Shown: one piece after another, positions 41,653 through 50,153 of the stretch
How the letters are laid out: each line of letters begins with the position of its first letter
Position numbering within the stretch: the stretch's first letter is position 1
Origin: an uncultured Bacilli bacterium
GTDB lineage: Bacteria; Bacillota_I; Bacilli_A; RF39; UBA660
Length of the DNA: 54,035 nucleotides
Direction: 5' to 3'
NCBI GenBank assembly: GCA_947629375.1
Contig: CANRDN010000013.1
Span: 1 to 54,035, forward strand
The notes under the pieces: generated by a model
What the model was told of the DNA's origin: nothing
What the model saw: only the letters and a program-made list of their open reading frames with translations
Database searches by the model: none
Translations under genes and position numbers: made by a program

Positions 41653-41925
41653 ATGAATACACAAACAAATAGAGTTACATTAGTAACTACAACAGATAAT
41701 CCTTTTGATCCTTTCAAGGACTTCAAGAATTGGAATCGCTTTGACAAAGACAAAGGTTACAATACTTGGAGTTTAGTTTGTCGTTTAGCAAAGGTTTCTT
41801 ATGAGCTTTCAGACAGTGAATTATGTGATGAAATTTCAGCTGCGTGCGAAGAAATTGCTTTCTACAATTTGACTGGAAACTATAAGAAAATTGTTAGCGA
41901 CGTACCCAATTTAACGATGCTGTAA
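41653..41925 (+). CDS. Small phage protein before the packaging region, unknown
   Basis: A 90-aa protein with NPFDPFKDFKNWNRFDKDKG and a helical C-terminus (SDSELCDEISAACEEIAFYN). I have seen the NPFDPFxxFxxW start in small proteins preceding terminase genes in related phages, but no function is known to me. Ribosome site AAAGGTGGTG. Confidence 0.72.
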   Translation: MNTQTNRVTLVTTTDNPFDPFKDFKNWNRFDKDKGYNTWSLVCRLAKVSYELSDSELCDEISAACEEIAFYNLTGNYKKIVSDVPNLTML

Positions 41926-42260
41926 TTTCCAAATCCTTTCTTTAAATAGATTCAAGCGATAAGGGTTGCCCAGACTTTGTTCGCTCAAACTAGCCGACCC
42001 GGGGGAGGGGTCTACGGATTACCCACCCCCTATTTATCGCGCCCCTCCTCAAAAAAGCCCCGGAGGGATATTTTCTTGATATTTTTCGGTTTTGACTTTT
42101 CTACAGACTCTTGCCGTGAGCTTCGGATGTATACCTTTAGCGCTACCTCTCGGCGCTCCTGCCCGGTTTTTGTGTTCTCCTTTCGACATGCAGTTACATT
42201 ACCTCACGGCAAAAGTGTATAGAAAAGCTTTAGAAGTGTAGTGAAAGGAGGTTAATCTAC
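41926..42260 (+). other. GC-rich structured region before TerS; cos/pac candidate
   Basis: A 335-bp gene-free stretch quite unlike the rest in composition, including CCCGGGGGAGGGG and CCCCTCC runs. It holds several inverted repeats: GAGGGG/CCCCTC; AGCGC/GCGCT (42139-42143, 42153-42157); AGCGA/TCGCT near 41955; and a 25-nt pair (42096-42120 with 42203-42227) matching at 22 positions with a perfect core TTGCCGTGAG/CTCACGGCAA. Its location just before the small terminase makes it the best candidate for the packaging site, a structured packaging RNA, or a TerS leader. Nothing in it looks like a gene. Confidence 0.6.
42096..42227 (+). ncRNA. Possible structured RNA upstream of terS
   Basis: The 25-nt arms described above enclose about 82 nt that contain a further hairpin, giving a long closed stem with an internal arm. 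The outer arms differ at three places, of which some would still pair in RNA (G-T). This could be a leader RNA of the terminase gene. No known RNA family is recognised. Confidence 0.4.
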
Positions 42261-42617
42261 ATGAAGACTGCCGAAAAGACAGAAGATATTTCAAAGAACA
42301 AACCACGATCTCGTCCTCGAACAGCAAAAGCTCGTGAAAACAGGTTGATTAACCTTGCCATGGACCTCGCTGAAGAGAAATTAATGAACGGAACAGCTAG
42401 TTCTCAGATCATTTCATATTTTTTGGGTCTCGCTTCGCCCGAACAACAGCTTAAAAACCAGATGATGACCGAACAAGTCAAGCTGGTGAAGGCTAAAACA
42501 GGAGCAATAGAAGGAGCACAAGAACTCAAGGAACTCTACCAGAACGCAGTAAAGGCTATGTCTGAATACTGCATGGACAATAATGGGGAGGATGACTATG
42601 AAGAGGAGTTATACTGA
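42261..42617 (+). CDS. Terminase small subunit-like protein
   Basis: A 118-aa protein with a basic N-terminus (KPRSRPRTAKARENR), LINLAMDLAEEKLMNGTASS, ISYFLGLASPEQQLKNQMM and a long helix (VKAKTGAIEGAQELKELYQN), ending in an acidic tail. This is the pattern of the small protein that precedes HNH and TerL genes in many Firmicutes phages and is taken as TerS. It would recognise the packaging site just upstream. Ribosome site AAAGGAGG. Confidence 0.75.
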   Translation: MKTAEKTEDISKNKPRSRPRTAKARENRLINLAMDLAEEKLMNGTASSQIISYFLGLASPEQQLKNQMMTEQVKLVKAKTGAIEGAQELKELYQNAVKAMSEYCMDNNGEDDYEEELY

Positions 42618-43056
42618 ACTACTTACGTTCCCAACGTTCAAAGAGCGCCTTGAGTACTTGTCTATTCGTGGTTTAGTTGGCAACGCCACGTTTGGAGGTT
42701 TGAGATATTTGAATCAGAATCTTTATCGCTCGAAAGAATGGCGACAGTTTCGTGATTCAATAATACTCAGAGACATGTGTTGTGATTTGGCTTGCGAAGA
42801 CCATGAAATACTTTCGTACAGAGTCAATGATTCAGGAAAACGTATTCCTGTTTACACGATTACTGTTCATCACATTAATCCTTTGACAGTTGAAGATGTG
42901 CGAAACAATCCGAACAGAATCTTTGATCCCGAAAACGTGATTACTTGTACTGATGTAACTCATCGTGCAATTCACTACGGCGATACAAGAACTACAGAGT
43001 TGACAGACCTCGTTATACGCAAGCCAAATGACACTTGTCCTTGGAGGTACCCATGA
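42598..43056 (+). CDS. HNH endonuclease (packaging-associated)
   Basis: A 152-aa protein starting MKRSYTELLTFPTFKERLEY at 42598; GGGGAGGA lies upstream. LYRSKEWRQFRDSIILRD, CDLACEDHEI, VHHINPLT, the Asn of PENVITCTDVTHRAIHYG form an HNH nuclease core. Such genes beside terminases are needed for DNA packaging by cos-type phages such as HK97, which supports a cos-type packaging site here. Confidence 0.88.
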   Translation: MKRSYTELLTFPTFKERLEYLSIRGLVGNATFGGLRYLNQNLYRSKEWRQFRDSIILRDMCCDLACEDHEILSYRVNDSGKRIPVYTITVHHINPLTVEDVRNNPNRIFDPENVITCTDVTHRAIHYGDTRTTELTDLVIRKPNDTCPWRYP

Positions 43057-43325
43057 AAAAAGCTAAAATTACTGGTACTAAAAAACTGTCTTTACGAAAA
43101 GACTTATACACCGATGAGGTTACCGATTACTTTACTCCTGACGATACGTTCTATGTAGATGATTCACAGATTCTCTATGATTACAAGAACGATCCGTTCT
43201 ATTCGGCTAAGAACAAGTTTGGAGATGAAGGCTTCGTAATTACCAAAGGTGTGATATTTGTTGAAGAGGAGAAACGCCATGGAAAGTATACTCAAAACAG
43301 TGCGAAAATTCATAGGTCCTGCTGA
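43053..43325 (+). CDS. Small protein in the head operon, unknown
   Basis: A 90-aa protein starting MKKAKITGTKKLSLRKDLYT at 43053, with TTGGAGGT upstream; the earlier in-frame ATG at 43035 lacks a site. Rich in Asp, Tyr and Phe (DYFTPDDTFYVDDSQILYDY). It overlaps the HNH gene by four bases and the next gene by 47, so it belongs to a coupled cluster. No domain recognised. Confidence 0.68.
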   Translation: MKKAKITGTKKLSLRKDLYTDEVTDYFTPDDTFYVDDSQILYDYKNDPFYSAKNKFGDEGFVITKGVIFVEEEKRHGKYTQNSAKIHRSC

Positions 43326-43632
43326 AGACTATGATTACTTCGACCCTGAATTGATTATGTCCATAAACTCAGCTTTAAACTTTCTCAATCATGGTGGTAT
43401 TGGCGTTAAAGGTTTCACCATCTCTGATGATACAGCAACATGGGAAGATTTTTTAGGTGACAAACTAAACCTGCTATCCTCTGCTGAAACTTACGTGTGC
43501 CTTTCAGTGAAATTAGACTTTGATCCGCCCTCAAATAGTTTTCTCGTTGATCGATACAAGGCGCGAATGGAAGAGATATTTTGGAGACTGATCGCTATGA
43601 TGGAATCGAGTGATTCGGAATGGGATTCGTAA
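43279..43632 (+). CDS. Head-tail connector (gp6-like)
   Basis: A 117-aa protein starting MESILKTVRKFIGPAEDYDY; FDPELIMSINSALNFLNHGG, TWEDFLGDK, VCLSVKLDFDPPSNSF and a C-terminal MEEIFWRLIAMM follow the pattern of the phage gp6-like head-tail connector. The start at 43279 has GAGGAGA before it. It is unusual to find it before TerL and the portal rather than after the capsid. Confidence 0.8.
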   Translation: MESILKTVRKFIGPAEDYDYFDPELIMSINSALNFLNHGGIGVKGFTISDDTATWEDFLGDKLNLLSSAETYVCLSVKLDFDPPSNSFLVDRYKARMEEIFWRLIAMMESSDSEWDS

Positions 43633-44000
43633 GCTACAACGCTAATACTTTTGGTAGAAACACATTTGATTGCATAGTTAGAGCTTTGTCGGTTTTAATG
43701 GATATTACTTGGGAAGAGGCATATGTTGGTTTAACTGCACAAGGACTAATCATGAGAGACATGCCGATTTCCGATCTTGTTTGGAATGGATATTTACGAA
43801 AACACGGATACCATATGACTCTACTTCCAGACTATTGTCCCGATTGTTACACGGTGCGTAAGTTTTGCGAGGATCATCCACGTGGAAGATACATGTTAAA
43901 ACTTAGAGACCACGTCGTTGCTGTAATTGATGGCGATTACTATGATACGTGGAATTCTGGAGAAGAGATACCAATTTACTATTGGTCGAAAGGAGAATAA
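43620..44000 (+). CDS. Papain-like cysteine peptidase-like protein
   Basis: A 126-aa protein: RNTFDCIVRALSVLMDITWE carries the likely nucleophile Cys18, and RDHVVAVIDGDYYDTWNSG carries His98 with Asp104 or Asp109. This Cys ... His ... Asp pattern with DCIxRAL and HxVAVxDGxYxDTW is known from small papain-like proteins of phages and plasmids. Substrate unknown; it might process a virion protein or host target. Its start overlaps the end of the connector gene. Confidence 0.68.
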   Translation: MGFVSYNANTFGRNTFDCIVRALSVLMDITWEEAYVGLTAQGLIMRDMPISDLVWNGYLRKHGYHMTLLPDYCPDCYTVRKFCEDHPRGRYMLKLRDHVVAVIDGDYYDTWNSGEEIPIYYWSKGE

Positions 44001-44003
44001 ATC

Positions 44004-44516
44004 ATGAACAACATGCCGATTAATAACGGCTACTACGGACAGCAGAATACTGGTCTGCAAGGAATACCTGCAAACTACGCAACATCTGCTATCACTCCGC
44101 CAAGCTACAGCGCCCCTCCTGCACAACCTATGATGACTCTTGACACTGTTGCTCAAGTTTCAGGAATAGATGGCGCTAATAGCTATCCTGTTGCCGCTTG
44201 TCACACAGCACTTCTTGTTGACTTTCCTGCTAAAACTATGTGGATTAAGTCAACCGATATGAGAGGCGTTGTTCTTCCTCTTGAAGAGTATTCACTCACG
44301 AAAATTGACAGAGCACCTGTTACTCAAAATCAAATGATGAATACTTATGCTACAAAAGAAGAGGTTCAGGACATTAAGAATCTGCTTGCTGAGCTTAATT
44401 CATCGCTCGTTGCCATGCGTCAGAGTGTTTCTCAACCACAGGTTATGATACAACCGCAACCAGCGCCAGTTCAGCAGTCTAACAATCAACAACCCAATAA
44501 CAGAAAGCGGGGTTAA
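44004..44516 (+). CDS. Proline/glutamine-rich virion-type protein
   Basis: A 170-aa protein. The N-terminus is rich in Asn, Tyr, Pro; the core VSGIDGANSYPVAACHTALL with MWIKSTDMRG is a conserved block in Firmicutes phage proteins of unknown role; a coiled coil (ATKEEVQDIKNLLAELNSSL) and a Gln/Pro/Asn tail follow. Probably a minor structural or assembly protein. Ribosome site AAAGGAGAA. Confidence 0.7.
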   Translation: MNNMPINNGYYGQQNTGLQGIPANYATSAITPPSYSAPPAQPMMTLDTVAQVSGIDGANSYPVAACHTALLVDFPAKTMWIKSTDMRGVVLPLEEYSLTKIDRAPVTQNQMMNTYATKEEVQDIKNLLAELNSSLVAMRQSVSQPQVMIQPQPAPVQQSNNQQPNNRKRG

Positions 44517-44518
44517 CG

Positions 44519-44734
44519 ATGTATAACGGACCAATAAATCCTCAAGCATTAATGGCTAGCTTTCAAAGTTTTATGGGAAACTGCAATACTCCAAATGGAC
44601 CACTTGGTGGAATGGCTCCTGATCAATGGGTACAGCAACAGTTGAATAGTGGCAAGATGTCTCAACAGGATTTTAACAGACTTAGAGACTTGACTAATCA
44701 GTATGCCCCGATGTTCGGTATACAACCTAAATAA
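44519..44734 (+). CDS. Small protein paired with the preceding gene
   Basis: A 71-aa protein starting MYNGPINPQALMASFQSFMG, helical, rich in Asn, Gln and Met. The ribosome site is weak (GCGGGG) and the start lies 2 bp after the previous stop, so it is likely coupled to it. Companion of the preceding gene in related phages, as far as I remember. Unknown function. Confidence 0.68.
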   Translation: MYNGPINPQALMASFQSFMGNCNTPNGPLGGMAPDQWVQQQLNSGKMSQQDFNRLRDLTNQYAPMFGIQPK

Positions 44735-44744
44735 TTTAGATATT

Positions 44745-44790
44745 TATCCGATATACAAACTTACTATAAGTTTTAGTATATAATACACTA
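44745..44790 (+). promoter_or_regulatory. Sigma-A-like promoter candidate before virion surface genes
   Basis: A perfect -10 box TATAAT at 44779-44784 in an AT-rich gap, with only a weak -35 (CAAACT or ACAAAC) at 17-18 bp. ACTATAAGTTTTAGT just before it is partly palindromic and may bind a regulator. It would drive the genes from 44811. Confidence 0.45.
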
Positions 44791-44810
44791 CTCATGAAAG
44801 GACAGATCTT

Positions 44811-45683
44811 ATGGGAACTTTAGTTGAAGGTAACAATGGTACATTCACAATGCCTGTTCAGCCTATGTACGGCGGAGGAATGGGATGTGGAAATGGTATG
44901 GGTTACGGTATGGGCTATGGAAACGAATGGTGGTTTCTGCTGGTTTTCCTCGCGTTGATATTTAACAATGGCTTTGGAAACAACAGAGGCGATAATGGAG
45001 GTAACGGCGGAAACGTACTGCCTTACATTATCTCTAACGGTACTAATAGCGATGTTCAGCGTGGTTTTGACCAGCAGGCACTCGTAAATGGTATCGGAAA
45101 CGTTTCTTCTGAGATTTGCAACCTCCAGAACAGTATTGGTGGATATTTTGCTAATGCTGAAACTGCTGCTGCAAACAGACAGATGGCTGACATGAATCAG
45201 TGGTTCAACATCTCAACACAGATGAACAACAATGCTAACAATCTTCAGTCTTTGATATCTAAGTGTTGCTGTGATGACCAGCTCGCTACTGCTCAGCTTA
45301 CTTCAACGATCCTTGCTGAAAACTGCGCTGATAGAACAGCTCTTGCTGACGCTACTCGTGATATTATTGGCGCTGTTAACAATGGAACACAGAGGCTTCT
45401 TGATACTATGTGCGACTACAAGATTGCCGCTAAGGATGAGAAGATTAATGAGCTTAATACTGCTATTCTTCTGTCTAACATTAACAACAATATTAGACTC
45501 CAGACAGAGCAGATTAATGCAAACAATCTTGCTCAGACTCAGGCTCTTCAGCAGTACATCGCTCCTAGAGCAATTCCCGCTTACCTGACATGCAATCCGA
45601 ACGCTGCTGCTTATGTTGGTCAGCCTGTAAACTACGGTAATAGTTGCTGCGGTAACGGTACTTATTACGGTAATTGTGCTTAA
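44811..45683 (+). CDS. Gly/Asn-rich virion protein
   Basis: A 290-aa protein. GGGMGCGNGMGYGMGYGNEW and the hydrophobic WWFLLVFLALIFNNGFG lie at the N-terminus; the middle is a helical Gln/Asn/Ala-rich region with SKCCCDDQ; the end, GNSCCGNGTYYGNC, is rich in Gly and Cys. I know this layout as an abundant family of unknown role in Firmicutes phages, probably structural. The cysteines may form cross-links or bind metal. Ribosome site GAAAGGAC. Confidence 0.75.
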   Translation: MGTLVEGNNGTFTMPVQPMYGGGMGCGNGMGYGMGYGNEWWFLLVFLALIFNNGFGNNRGDNGGNGGNVLPYIISNGTNSDVQRGFDQQALVNGIGNVSSEICNLQNSIGGYFANAETAAANRQMADMNQWFNISTQMNNNANNLQSLISKCCCDDQLATAQLTSTILAENCADRTALADATRDIIGAVNNGTQRLLDTMCDYKIAAKDEKINELNTAILLSNINNNIRLQTEQINANNLAQTQALQQYIAPRAIPAYLTCNPNAAAYVGQPVNYGNSCCGNGTYYGNCA

Positions 45684-45695
45684 GGAGGTGCTAGT

Positions 45696-46166
45696 ATGGC
45701 TGAATATAGCGCAAATGCGGTTCAGACCGTAGCTCCCGGCGCTGCTGTAGCTTTTACCGAATCTGGTAATTGTTGTAAGCGCGGTCTTGTACGACATACT
45801 GAAGGAAGTGGAACTTTCAATCTTAGTGGTTGGGTTCCTCAGAATTGTGGATGCAGATGTAATTCGCTGAATAATGCGACATACACTGTATTCTTTAGTG
45901 CTAACATTTCTGTACCAGCTGGAACAGCTGTGCCTGCTCAGATTTCACTTGCTATAAGTGAGAATGGCGATACAGTCCCTGCTACAACAATGTCTGAATA
46001 CGTTACAGTTGTTGATACACTGTACAATGTTGCCGTAGCAAAGGAAGTTCCTGTATGGAATGGCTGTTGTGCTACAGTAAGTGTACGTAATACTTCTGCT
46101 GTACCGATTAACGTGCAGAACGCTAACATTATTATCAGACGTGACGATCTTAACATCTCACGATAA
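45696..46166 (+). CDS. Beta-sandwich virion surface protein
   Basis: A 156-aa protein, beta-rich: APGAAVAFTESGNCCKRGLV, TFNLSGWV, YTVFFSANISVPAGTAVPAQ, VSVRNTSAVPINVQNANIII. This pattern is that of small jelly-roll (C1q/TNF-like) proteins in phage head clusters. Two Cys pairs and a CGCRC stretch may cross-link it. A capsid decoration or fibre-tip role is inferred. AAGGAGG ribosome site. Confidence 0.75.
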   Translation: MAEYSANAVQTVAPGAAVAFTESGNCCKRGLVRHTEGSGTFNLSGWVPQNCGCRCNSLNNATYTVFFSANISVPAGTAVPAQISLAISENGDTVPATTMSEYVTVVDTLYNVAVAKEVPVWNGCCATVSVRNTSAVPINVQNANIIIRRDDLNISR

Positions 46167-46181
46167 AGGAGGCAAATCAAA

Positions 46182-46619
46182 ATGGATTATTCAGCGCTTG
46201 AAAGACTTGAAGAGAAAACTTACAGGTCTATTGCCGAACTCGCTGATGCTCAAGGTGGTTTCTCTCCAGCAGAGATTGAACATGCTAAATGTGCGGTTTG
46301 TCTTCTCAATGAGATAGAGAAAGTACGTACTGGTAATGAAATTGAGCTGTCTATGCGCGGCGGTATGAGAAGTGGTCGTATGTGGGACGACGGAATGCGT
46401 AATGATATTTATTCTGGTGCTAGACGAGCAAGAGATTCCGAAGGTAGATACACAAGTATGGCTGGTTATAACGAAGGAAGTAACCGTCGCGGATACAGTG
46501 GTTACGATGGTGGCGGCGAAAACACCGTTTATAGTCTGGAAATGCTTATGAATTCTACAACAAACGAATCTGATAAGCGTGTGCTTAGCGATGCTCTGTC
46601 AAGACTCCAGAGACGATAA
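46182..46619 (+). CDS. Virion-cluster protein with Gly/Arg-rich centre
   Basis: A 145-aa protein with a helical N-terminus (ALERLEEKTYRSIAELADAQ), a flexible Gly/Arg/Ser/Tyr centre (SGARRARDSEGRYTSMAGYN) and a short C-terminal helical unit (LEMLMNSTTNESDKRVLSDA). It is the regular companion of the two proteins before it. Unknown role. A good terminator follows. Confidence 0.72.
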   Translation: MDYSALERLEEKTYRSIAELADAQGGFSPAEIEHAKCAVCLLNEIEKVRTGNEIELSMRGGMRSGRMWDDGMRNDIYSGARRARDSEGRYTSMAGYNEGSNRRGYSGYDGGGENTVYSLEMLMNSTTNESDKRVLSDALSRLQRR

Positions 46620-46625
46620 TTAGAA

Positions 46626-46664
46626 TTAGTGGGTAGTCTTTAACCGGATTACCCACTCTTTTCT
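46626..46664 (+). terminator. Terminator before the holin
   Basis: AGTGGGTA (46628-46635) pairs with TACCCACT (46650-46657), followed by CTTTTCTT. Confidence 0.85.
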
Positions 46665-46690
46665 TATTACACGAGAAAGGAGTGACGTAG

Positions 46691-47086
46691 ATGGAGCAAC
46701 TCGATTTTATAAAACATCTGAGTTTTGCTAATAAAGCATGGGTTATAGTTCTTCCGTGTATACTTATGGCTCTTGACTTTCTTACCGGGTTCATTAACGC
46801 TTGGATTAAACGACAGATAAAGTCATACATCATGCGATCTGGTTTAGGTAAGAAGTTTGGCGAATTAGTTGCAATTTTCATGGCTATAATCTTCTCTTGT
46901 GCGTTTGGCTTCCCACATTATGTGATGGATGGTGTCTCAATTTACATCATTCTTATGGAAACAATCAGTATCTTTGAGAATCTTGAAAAACTTGGAGTTC
47001 CGATTCCAAAGTTTGTTTCAAAGGCTCTTAATCAAGCAGAAGATAAAATTCAAAATGAAAGTAAGAAGGACGGTGATACTAAATGA
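46691..47086 (+). CDS. Holin (phage_holin_4 / toxin-secretion type)
   Basis: A 131-aa protein with several membrane helices (WVIVLPCILMALDFLTGFIN, KFGELVAIFMAIIFSCAFGF and a third about 75-95), the sequence IKRQIKSYIMRSGLGKKFGE typical of the Firmicutes holin_4 family, and a charged C-terminus. It would open the membrane for the endolysin. It sits beside the terminase, far from the endolysin. Ribosome site GAAAGGAG; coupled to the next gene by an ATGA overlap. Confidence 0.88.
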   Translation: MEQLDFIKHLSFANKAWVIVLPCILMALDFLTGFINAWIKRQIKSYIMRSGLGKKFGELVAIFMAIIFSCAFGFPHYVMDGVSIYIILMETISIFENLEKLGVPIPKFVSKALNQAEDKIQNESKKDGDTK

Positions 47087-48366
47087 ATGAGTATTACTCG
47101 TCTGATATGGTAAACGAAGTTGATGACTTCCTTGAACATCATGGTATTAAAGGAATGCATTGGGGTATTAGACGTACTCCTGAGGAGCTTGGTTATAAAT
47201 CTGAAAAGAAACAGAAGAAAGCTCGTGAAGAGTATGAAAAGGCAGTTTCAAAAGTAGGAAAACTTTCTGGCGGACGGTCTGTAGACCAGCTTAGTAAAAA
47301 TCGCCGTGACAAAATTTCCAAACAGATTGATAAAGCTAATAAGGCTGTTACAAAAGCCGAAACTACTAAGAAAACTTATGATAAGAAGATTCAGGATGCT
47401 AGAGACTATCAATCTAAAGTAAAAGCTGACCAAGCCGCAGCAGAAGCCAGAAGACAAGCTAAAGAGAATCTTCGTATGGTTAAACAAGCGCAATCAAATG
47501 CAAAGAAACAAGAAAGAATAGACAAAGAAAAAACCAAGCTTGTCAAAAAAGGTGATCTTGAAAAAATTCTTGCTAAACAGAAATTGTTTACTACTAGAGA
47601 ATTAGACGCTATCACTAATGATATTTACAATAGAGAGCTTTCAAAGAAGAAAATGAAAAACGTTATGGCTGGTAAAGATCCTAACTATGTTAAGAAAGAA
47701 GGTCTTGATAGAATTCAAGAGGTTCTTACAAAAACAGTTAGTTATGCCGATACTGCTATAAATGTTTATGATAGATACAAGAAAATTAAAGGAATTTTTG
47801 ATGGTGAGAAAGAAGCTAAAGCGCAAAAGGTTCTTCAAGATATTGTCAAATCTAACAACATAGCTAAGGTTTACGATAAAAGAACTGAGCTTTCTACTGC
47901 ACAAATGCAGGATGCTTTAAAGCGTATGTCTTATGTTGATTTAATGCAAGCTCGTTATGCTGACGCTAAGAACCAAGCTAAAGGAACTACTCAAAGTTCT
48001 AATACTTCTTCTAACAAATCTAAAATCTATGATTCTCAATCAGCAATTGATGCTGCTAGTAGAAAAGACACGGATTACACTTCATATGGTCAAAAGGCGC
48101 GTGAATACAATCCTGATGTTGAAGTTCTTACTCCGCCGCCAAAACAGCAAAGAGCACAGAATACTGATAGAACTAGCAGCCCTATAGACATTAATTCTTA
48201 TACGGTTGTTGATGACGTTCCTGTTGGAAATTACACTCTTACGCAGTTTAACAACAACACAAAGATTAAGAACTATGGTAAACAGAACACAAACAATGTT
48301 CTTGATAAGGTTGGTTCTTTACCTTACAATAGCGTCGCTATGTTGCCATATGACGATACAAAGTAA
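47083..48366 (+). CDS. Tagged, highly basic virion-associated protein
   Basis: A 427-aa protein. The N-terminus has an acidic start and the tag LEHHGIKGMHWGIRR (residues 17-31). The rest is extremely charged and helical (KQERIDKEKTKLVKKGDLEK), with a low-complexity Ser/Thr/Asn part near 300-350. It could be a DNA-associated internal virion protein. The tag is the same as in the genes at 51373, 52694 and 53887, but the body is unrelated. It lies between holin and TerL. Confidence 0.78.
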   Translation: MNEYYSSDMVNEVDDFLEHHGIKGMHWGIRRTPEELGYKSEKKQKKAREEYEKAVSKVGKLSGGRSVDQLSKNRRDKISKQIDKANKAVTKAETTKKTYDKKIQDARDYQSKVKADQAAAEARRQAKENLRMVKQAQSNAKKQERIDKEKTKLVKKGDLEKILAKQKLFTTRELDAITNDIYNRELSKKKMKNVMAGKDPNYVKKEGLDRIQEVLTKTVSYADTAINVYDRYKKIKGIFDGEKEAKAQKVLQDIVKSNNIAKVYDKRTELSTAQMQDALKRMSYVDLMQARYADAKNQAKGTTQSSNTSSNKSKIYDSQSAIDAASRKDTDYTSYGQKAREYNPDVEVLTPPPKQQRAQNTDRTSSPIDINSYTVVDDVPVGNYTLTQFNNNTKIKNYGKQNTNNVLDKVGSLPYNSVAMLPYDDTK

Positions 48367-48394
48367 AATTCAAAATGGGAGGTGAGAAGCGCTA

Positions 48395-50134
48395 ATGCTT
48401 TCAAATACGGCTAGCCCGAAGTATTATTCAGCTTTCAGAGAGAAAGTATTGAATGGTGAGATTCCAGTTTGTGAGACTATTGCTATGCAAATGAAACGTA
48501 TAGATGCTCTTATTGAGAATCCGGCATTCTACTATGACGATGAAGCTACGGACAAATTTATTAAATTTTGTGAAAACGAAATGACACTTACTGATGGCTC
48601 AGATTTGCATTTACTTGATTCGTTTAAGTTATGGGCTGAGGACGTTTATGGTTGGTACTATTTCGTTGAACGAAGCGTCTACGAACCATACCCAGAAGGT
48701 AATGGCGGACATTATGTTAAGAAAAGAATAAAGAAAAGGCTATGTCGTAAACAGTATTTGATTGTAGGAAGAGGCGCTTCTAAAACCTTATATGAAACTT
48801 TGATTCAATCTTATGAAGAAAATTGTAATAAGCAAACGACAGAACAAGTTACAGTAGCTCCAACTATGCAGCAAGCAGAAGCTGTATTGGCTGCTTATAA
48901 AACGGCTATCACTAAAGCACGAGGACCTTTATTCAAGTTTCTCACGACTGGTTCTATTAACAACACAACTGGTGCTAAAGAGAATAAAGTTAAGTTAGCC
49001 TCTACTAAAAAGGGTATACAAAACTTTATGACAAACTCTATTCTTAAAATCTTGCCGATGTCAATTGACAAACTTCAAGGTTTAAGATGTAATGTCGCGA
49101 CTATTGATGAATGGCTTTCAGGTGACATACGAGAAGATGTTGTTGGTGCAATTGAGCAAGGCGCTTCTAAGAATGAAGACTATTTGATCCTTGCTGTTTC
49201 CTCTGAAGGATGCGTACGAAACGGTCCCGGCGATACAATCAAAATGGAATTAATGGACATTCTTAAAGGTGATTTCATAGCGCCTCATGTCTCCATTTGG
49301 TGGTATAGATTAGACGACATACAAGAAGTTGCTGATCCTTTTTACTGGGTTAAGGCAAATCCGAATATTGGTATCACAGTTTCGTATGAAGCTTACCAAC
49401 TTGATGTCGAAAGAGCTGAAAAGAATCCGGTAGCGCGAAATGATATTTTGGCTAAACGTTTCGGCATACCAACAGAAGGTTATTCATATTACTTTACTTA
49501 TGCTGAAACAATTCCACATCGTAAAAGAAACTACTGGGGAATGTCATGTGCTCTTGGTGGCGATATGTCACAGGGTGATGACTTCTTTGCATTCACATTT
49601 CTCTTTCCTTTGGGCGACGATGAATTTGGTATTAAATGTCGAAGCTACATCTCCGAACGAACTCTATTGAGACTTCCAAGAGCTGCTCGACAAAAGTATG
49701 ACCAATTCATTGAAGAAGGAACATTAATTGTTATGGACGGTTCAATCTTGAATCCTCTTGAGATTTACGATGATCTTGAACAATTTATTATTGACAATGA
49801 TTACGACGTTCTTTGTTTTGGTTATGACCCGTATAACGCGGCTAAGTTTGTAGAACGTTGGGCTTCAGATAATAGTGAGTACGGACTGCAAAAAGTTCCA
49901 CAAGGTGCTAAAACAGAATCAGTTCCTTTAGGTGAAATTAAGATGTTGTCAGAAGATAGACAACTACTCTTTGATGAAGAGATCATGGCATTCTGCATGG
50001 GCAACTGTGTTGTATTAAAAGACACAAACGGCAATAAAAAGCTTTACAAACAAAAGCGAAGTGAGAAGATTGATAACGTCTCCGCTTTGTTAGACGCATA
50101 CGTTGCGTACAAGAATAATTTAAATGAGTTTTGA
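48395..50134 (+). CDS. terL: Terminase large subunit
   Basis: A 579-aa packaging motor. The Walker A-like loop is VGRGASKT (residues 124-131), the Walker B NVATIDEW has Asp238 and Glu239, and the C-terminal nuclease shows GGDMSQGDDFFAF and CFGYDPYNAAKF with the expected acidic residues. Length is normal. It cuts concatemers and drives DNA through the portal. Ribosome site GGGAGGTGA. Confidence 0.95.
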   Translation: MLSNTASPKYYSAFREKVLNGEIPVCETIAMQMKRIDALIENPAFYYDDEATDKFIKFCENEMTLTDGSDLHLLDSFKLWAEDVYGWYYFVERSVYEPYPEGNGGHYVKKRIKKRLCRKQYLIVGRGASKTLYETLIQSYEENCNKQTTEQVTVAPTMQQAEAVLAAYKTAITKARGPLFKFLTTGSINNTTGAKENKVKLASTKKGIQNFMTNSILKILPMSIDKLQGLRCNVATIDEWLSGDIREDVVGAIEQGASKNEDYLILAVSSEGCVRNGPGDTIKMELMDILKGDFIAPHVSIWWYRLDDIQEVADPFYWVKANPNIGITVSYEAYQLDVERAEKNPVARNDILAKRFGIPTEGYSYYFTYAETIPHRKRNYWGMSCALGGDMSQGDDFFAFTFLFPLGDDEFGIKCRSYISERTLLRLPRAARQKYDQFIEEGTLIVMDGSILNPLEIYDDLEQFIIDNDYDVLCFGYDPYNAAKFVERWASDNSEYGLQKVPQGAKTESVPLGEIKMLSEDRQLLFDEEIMAFCMGNCVVLKDTNGNKKLYKQKRSEKIDNVSALLDAYVAYKNNLNEF

Positions 50135-50153
50135 GAGGCGGTGATAAATCAAA

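Noticed and set aside
41977..42222. An 81-codon open frame in the GC-rich region before terS
   Set aside because: No ribosome site, odd composition, and it lies across strong inverted repeats that better explain the conservation of the stretch.
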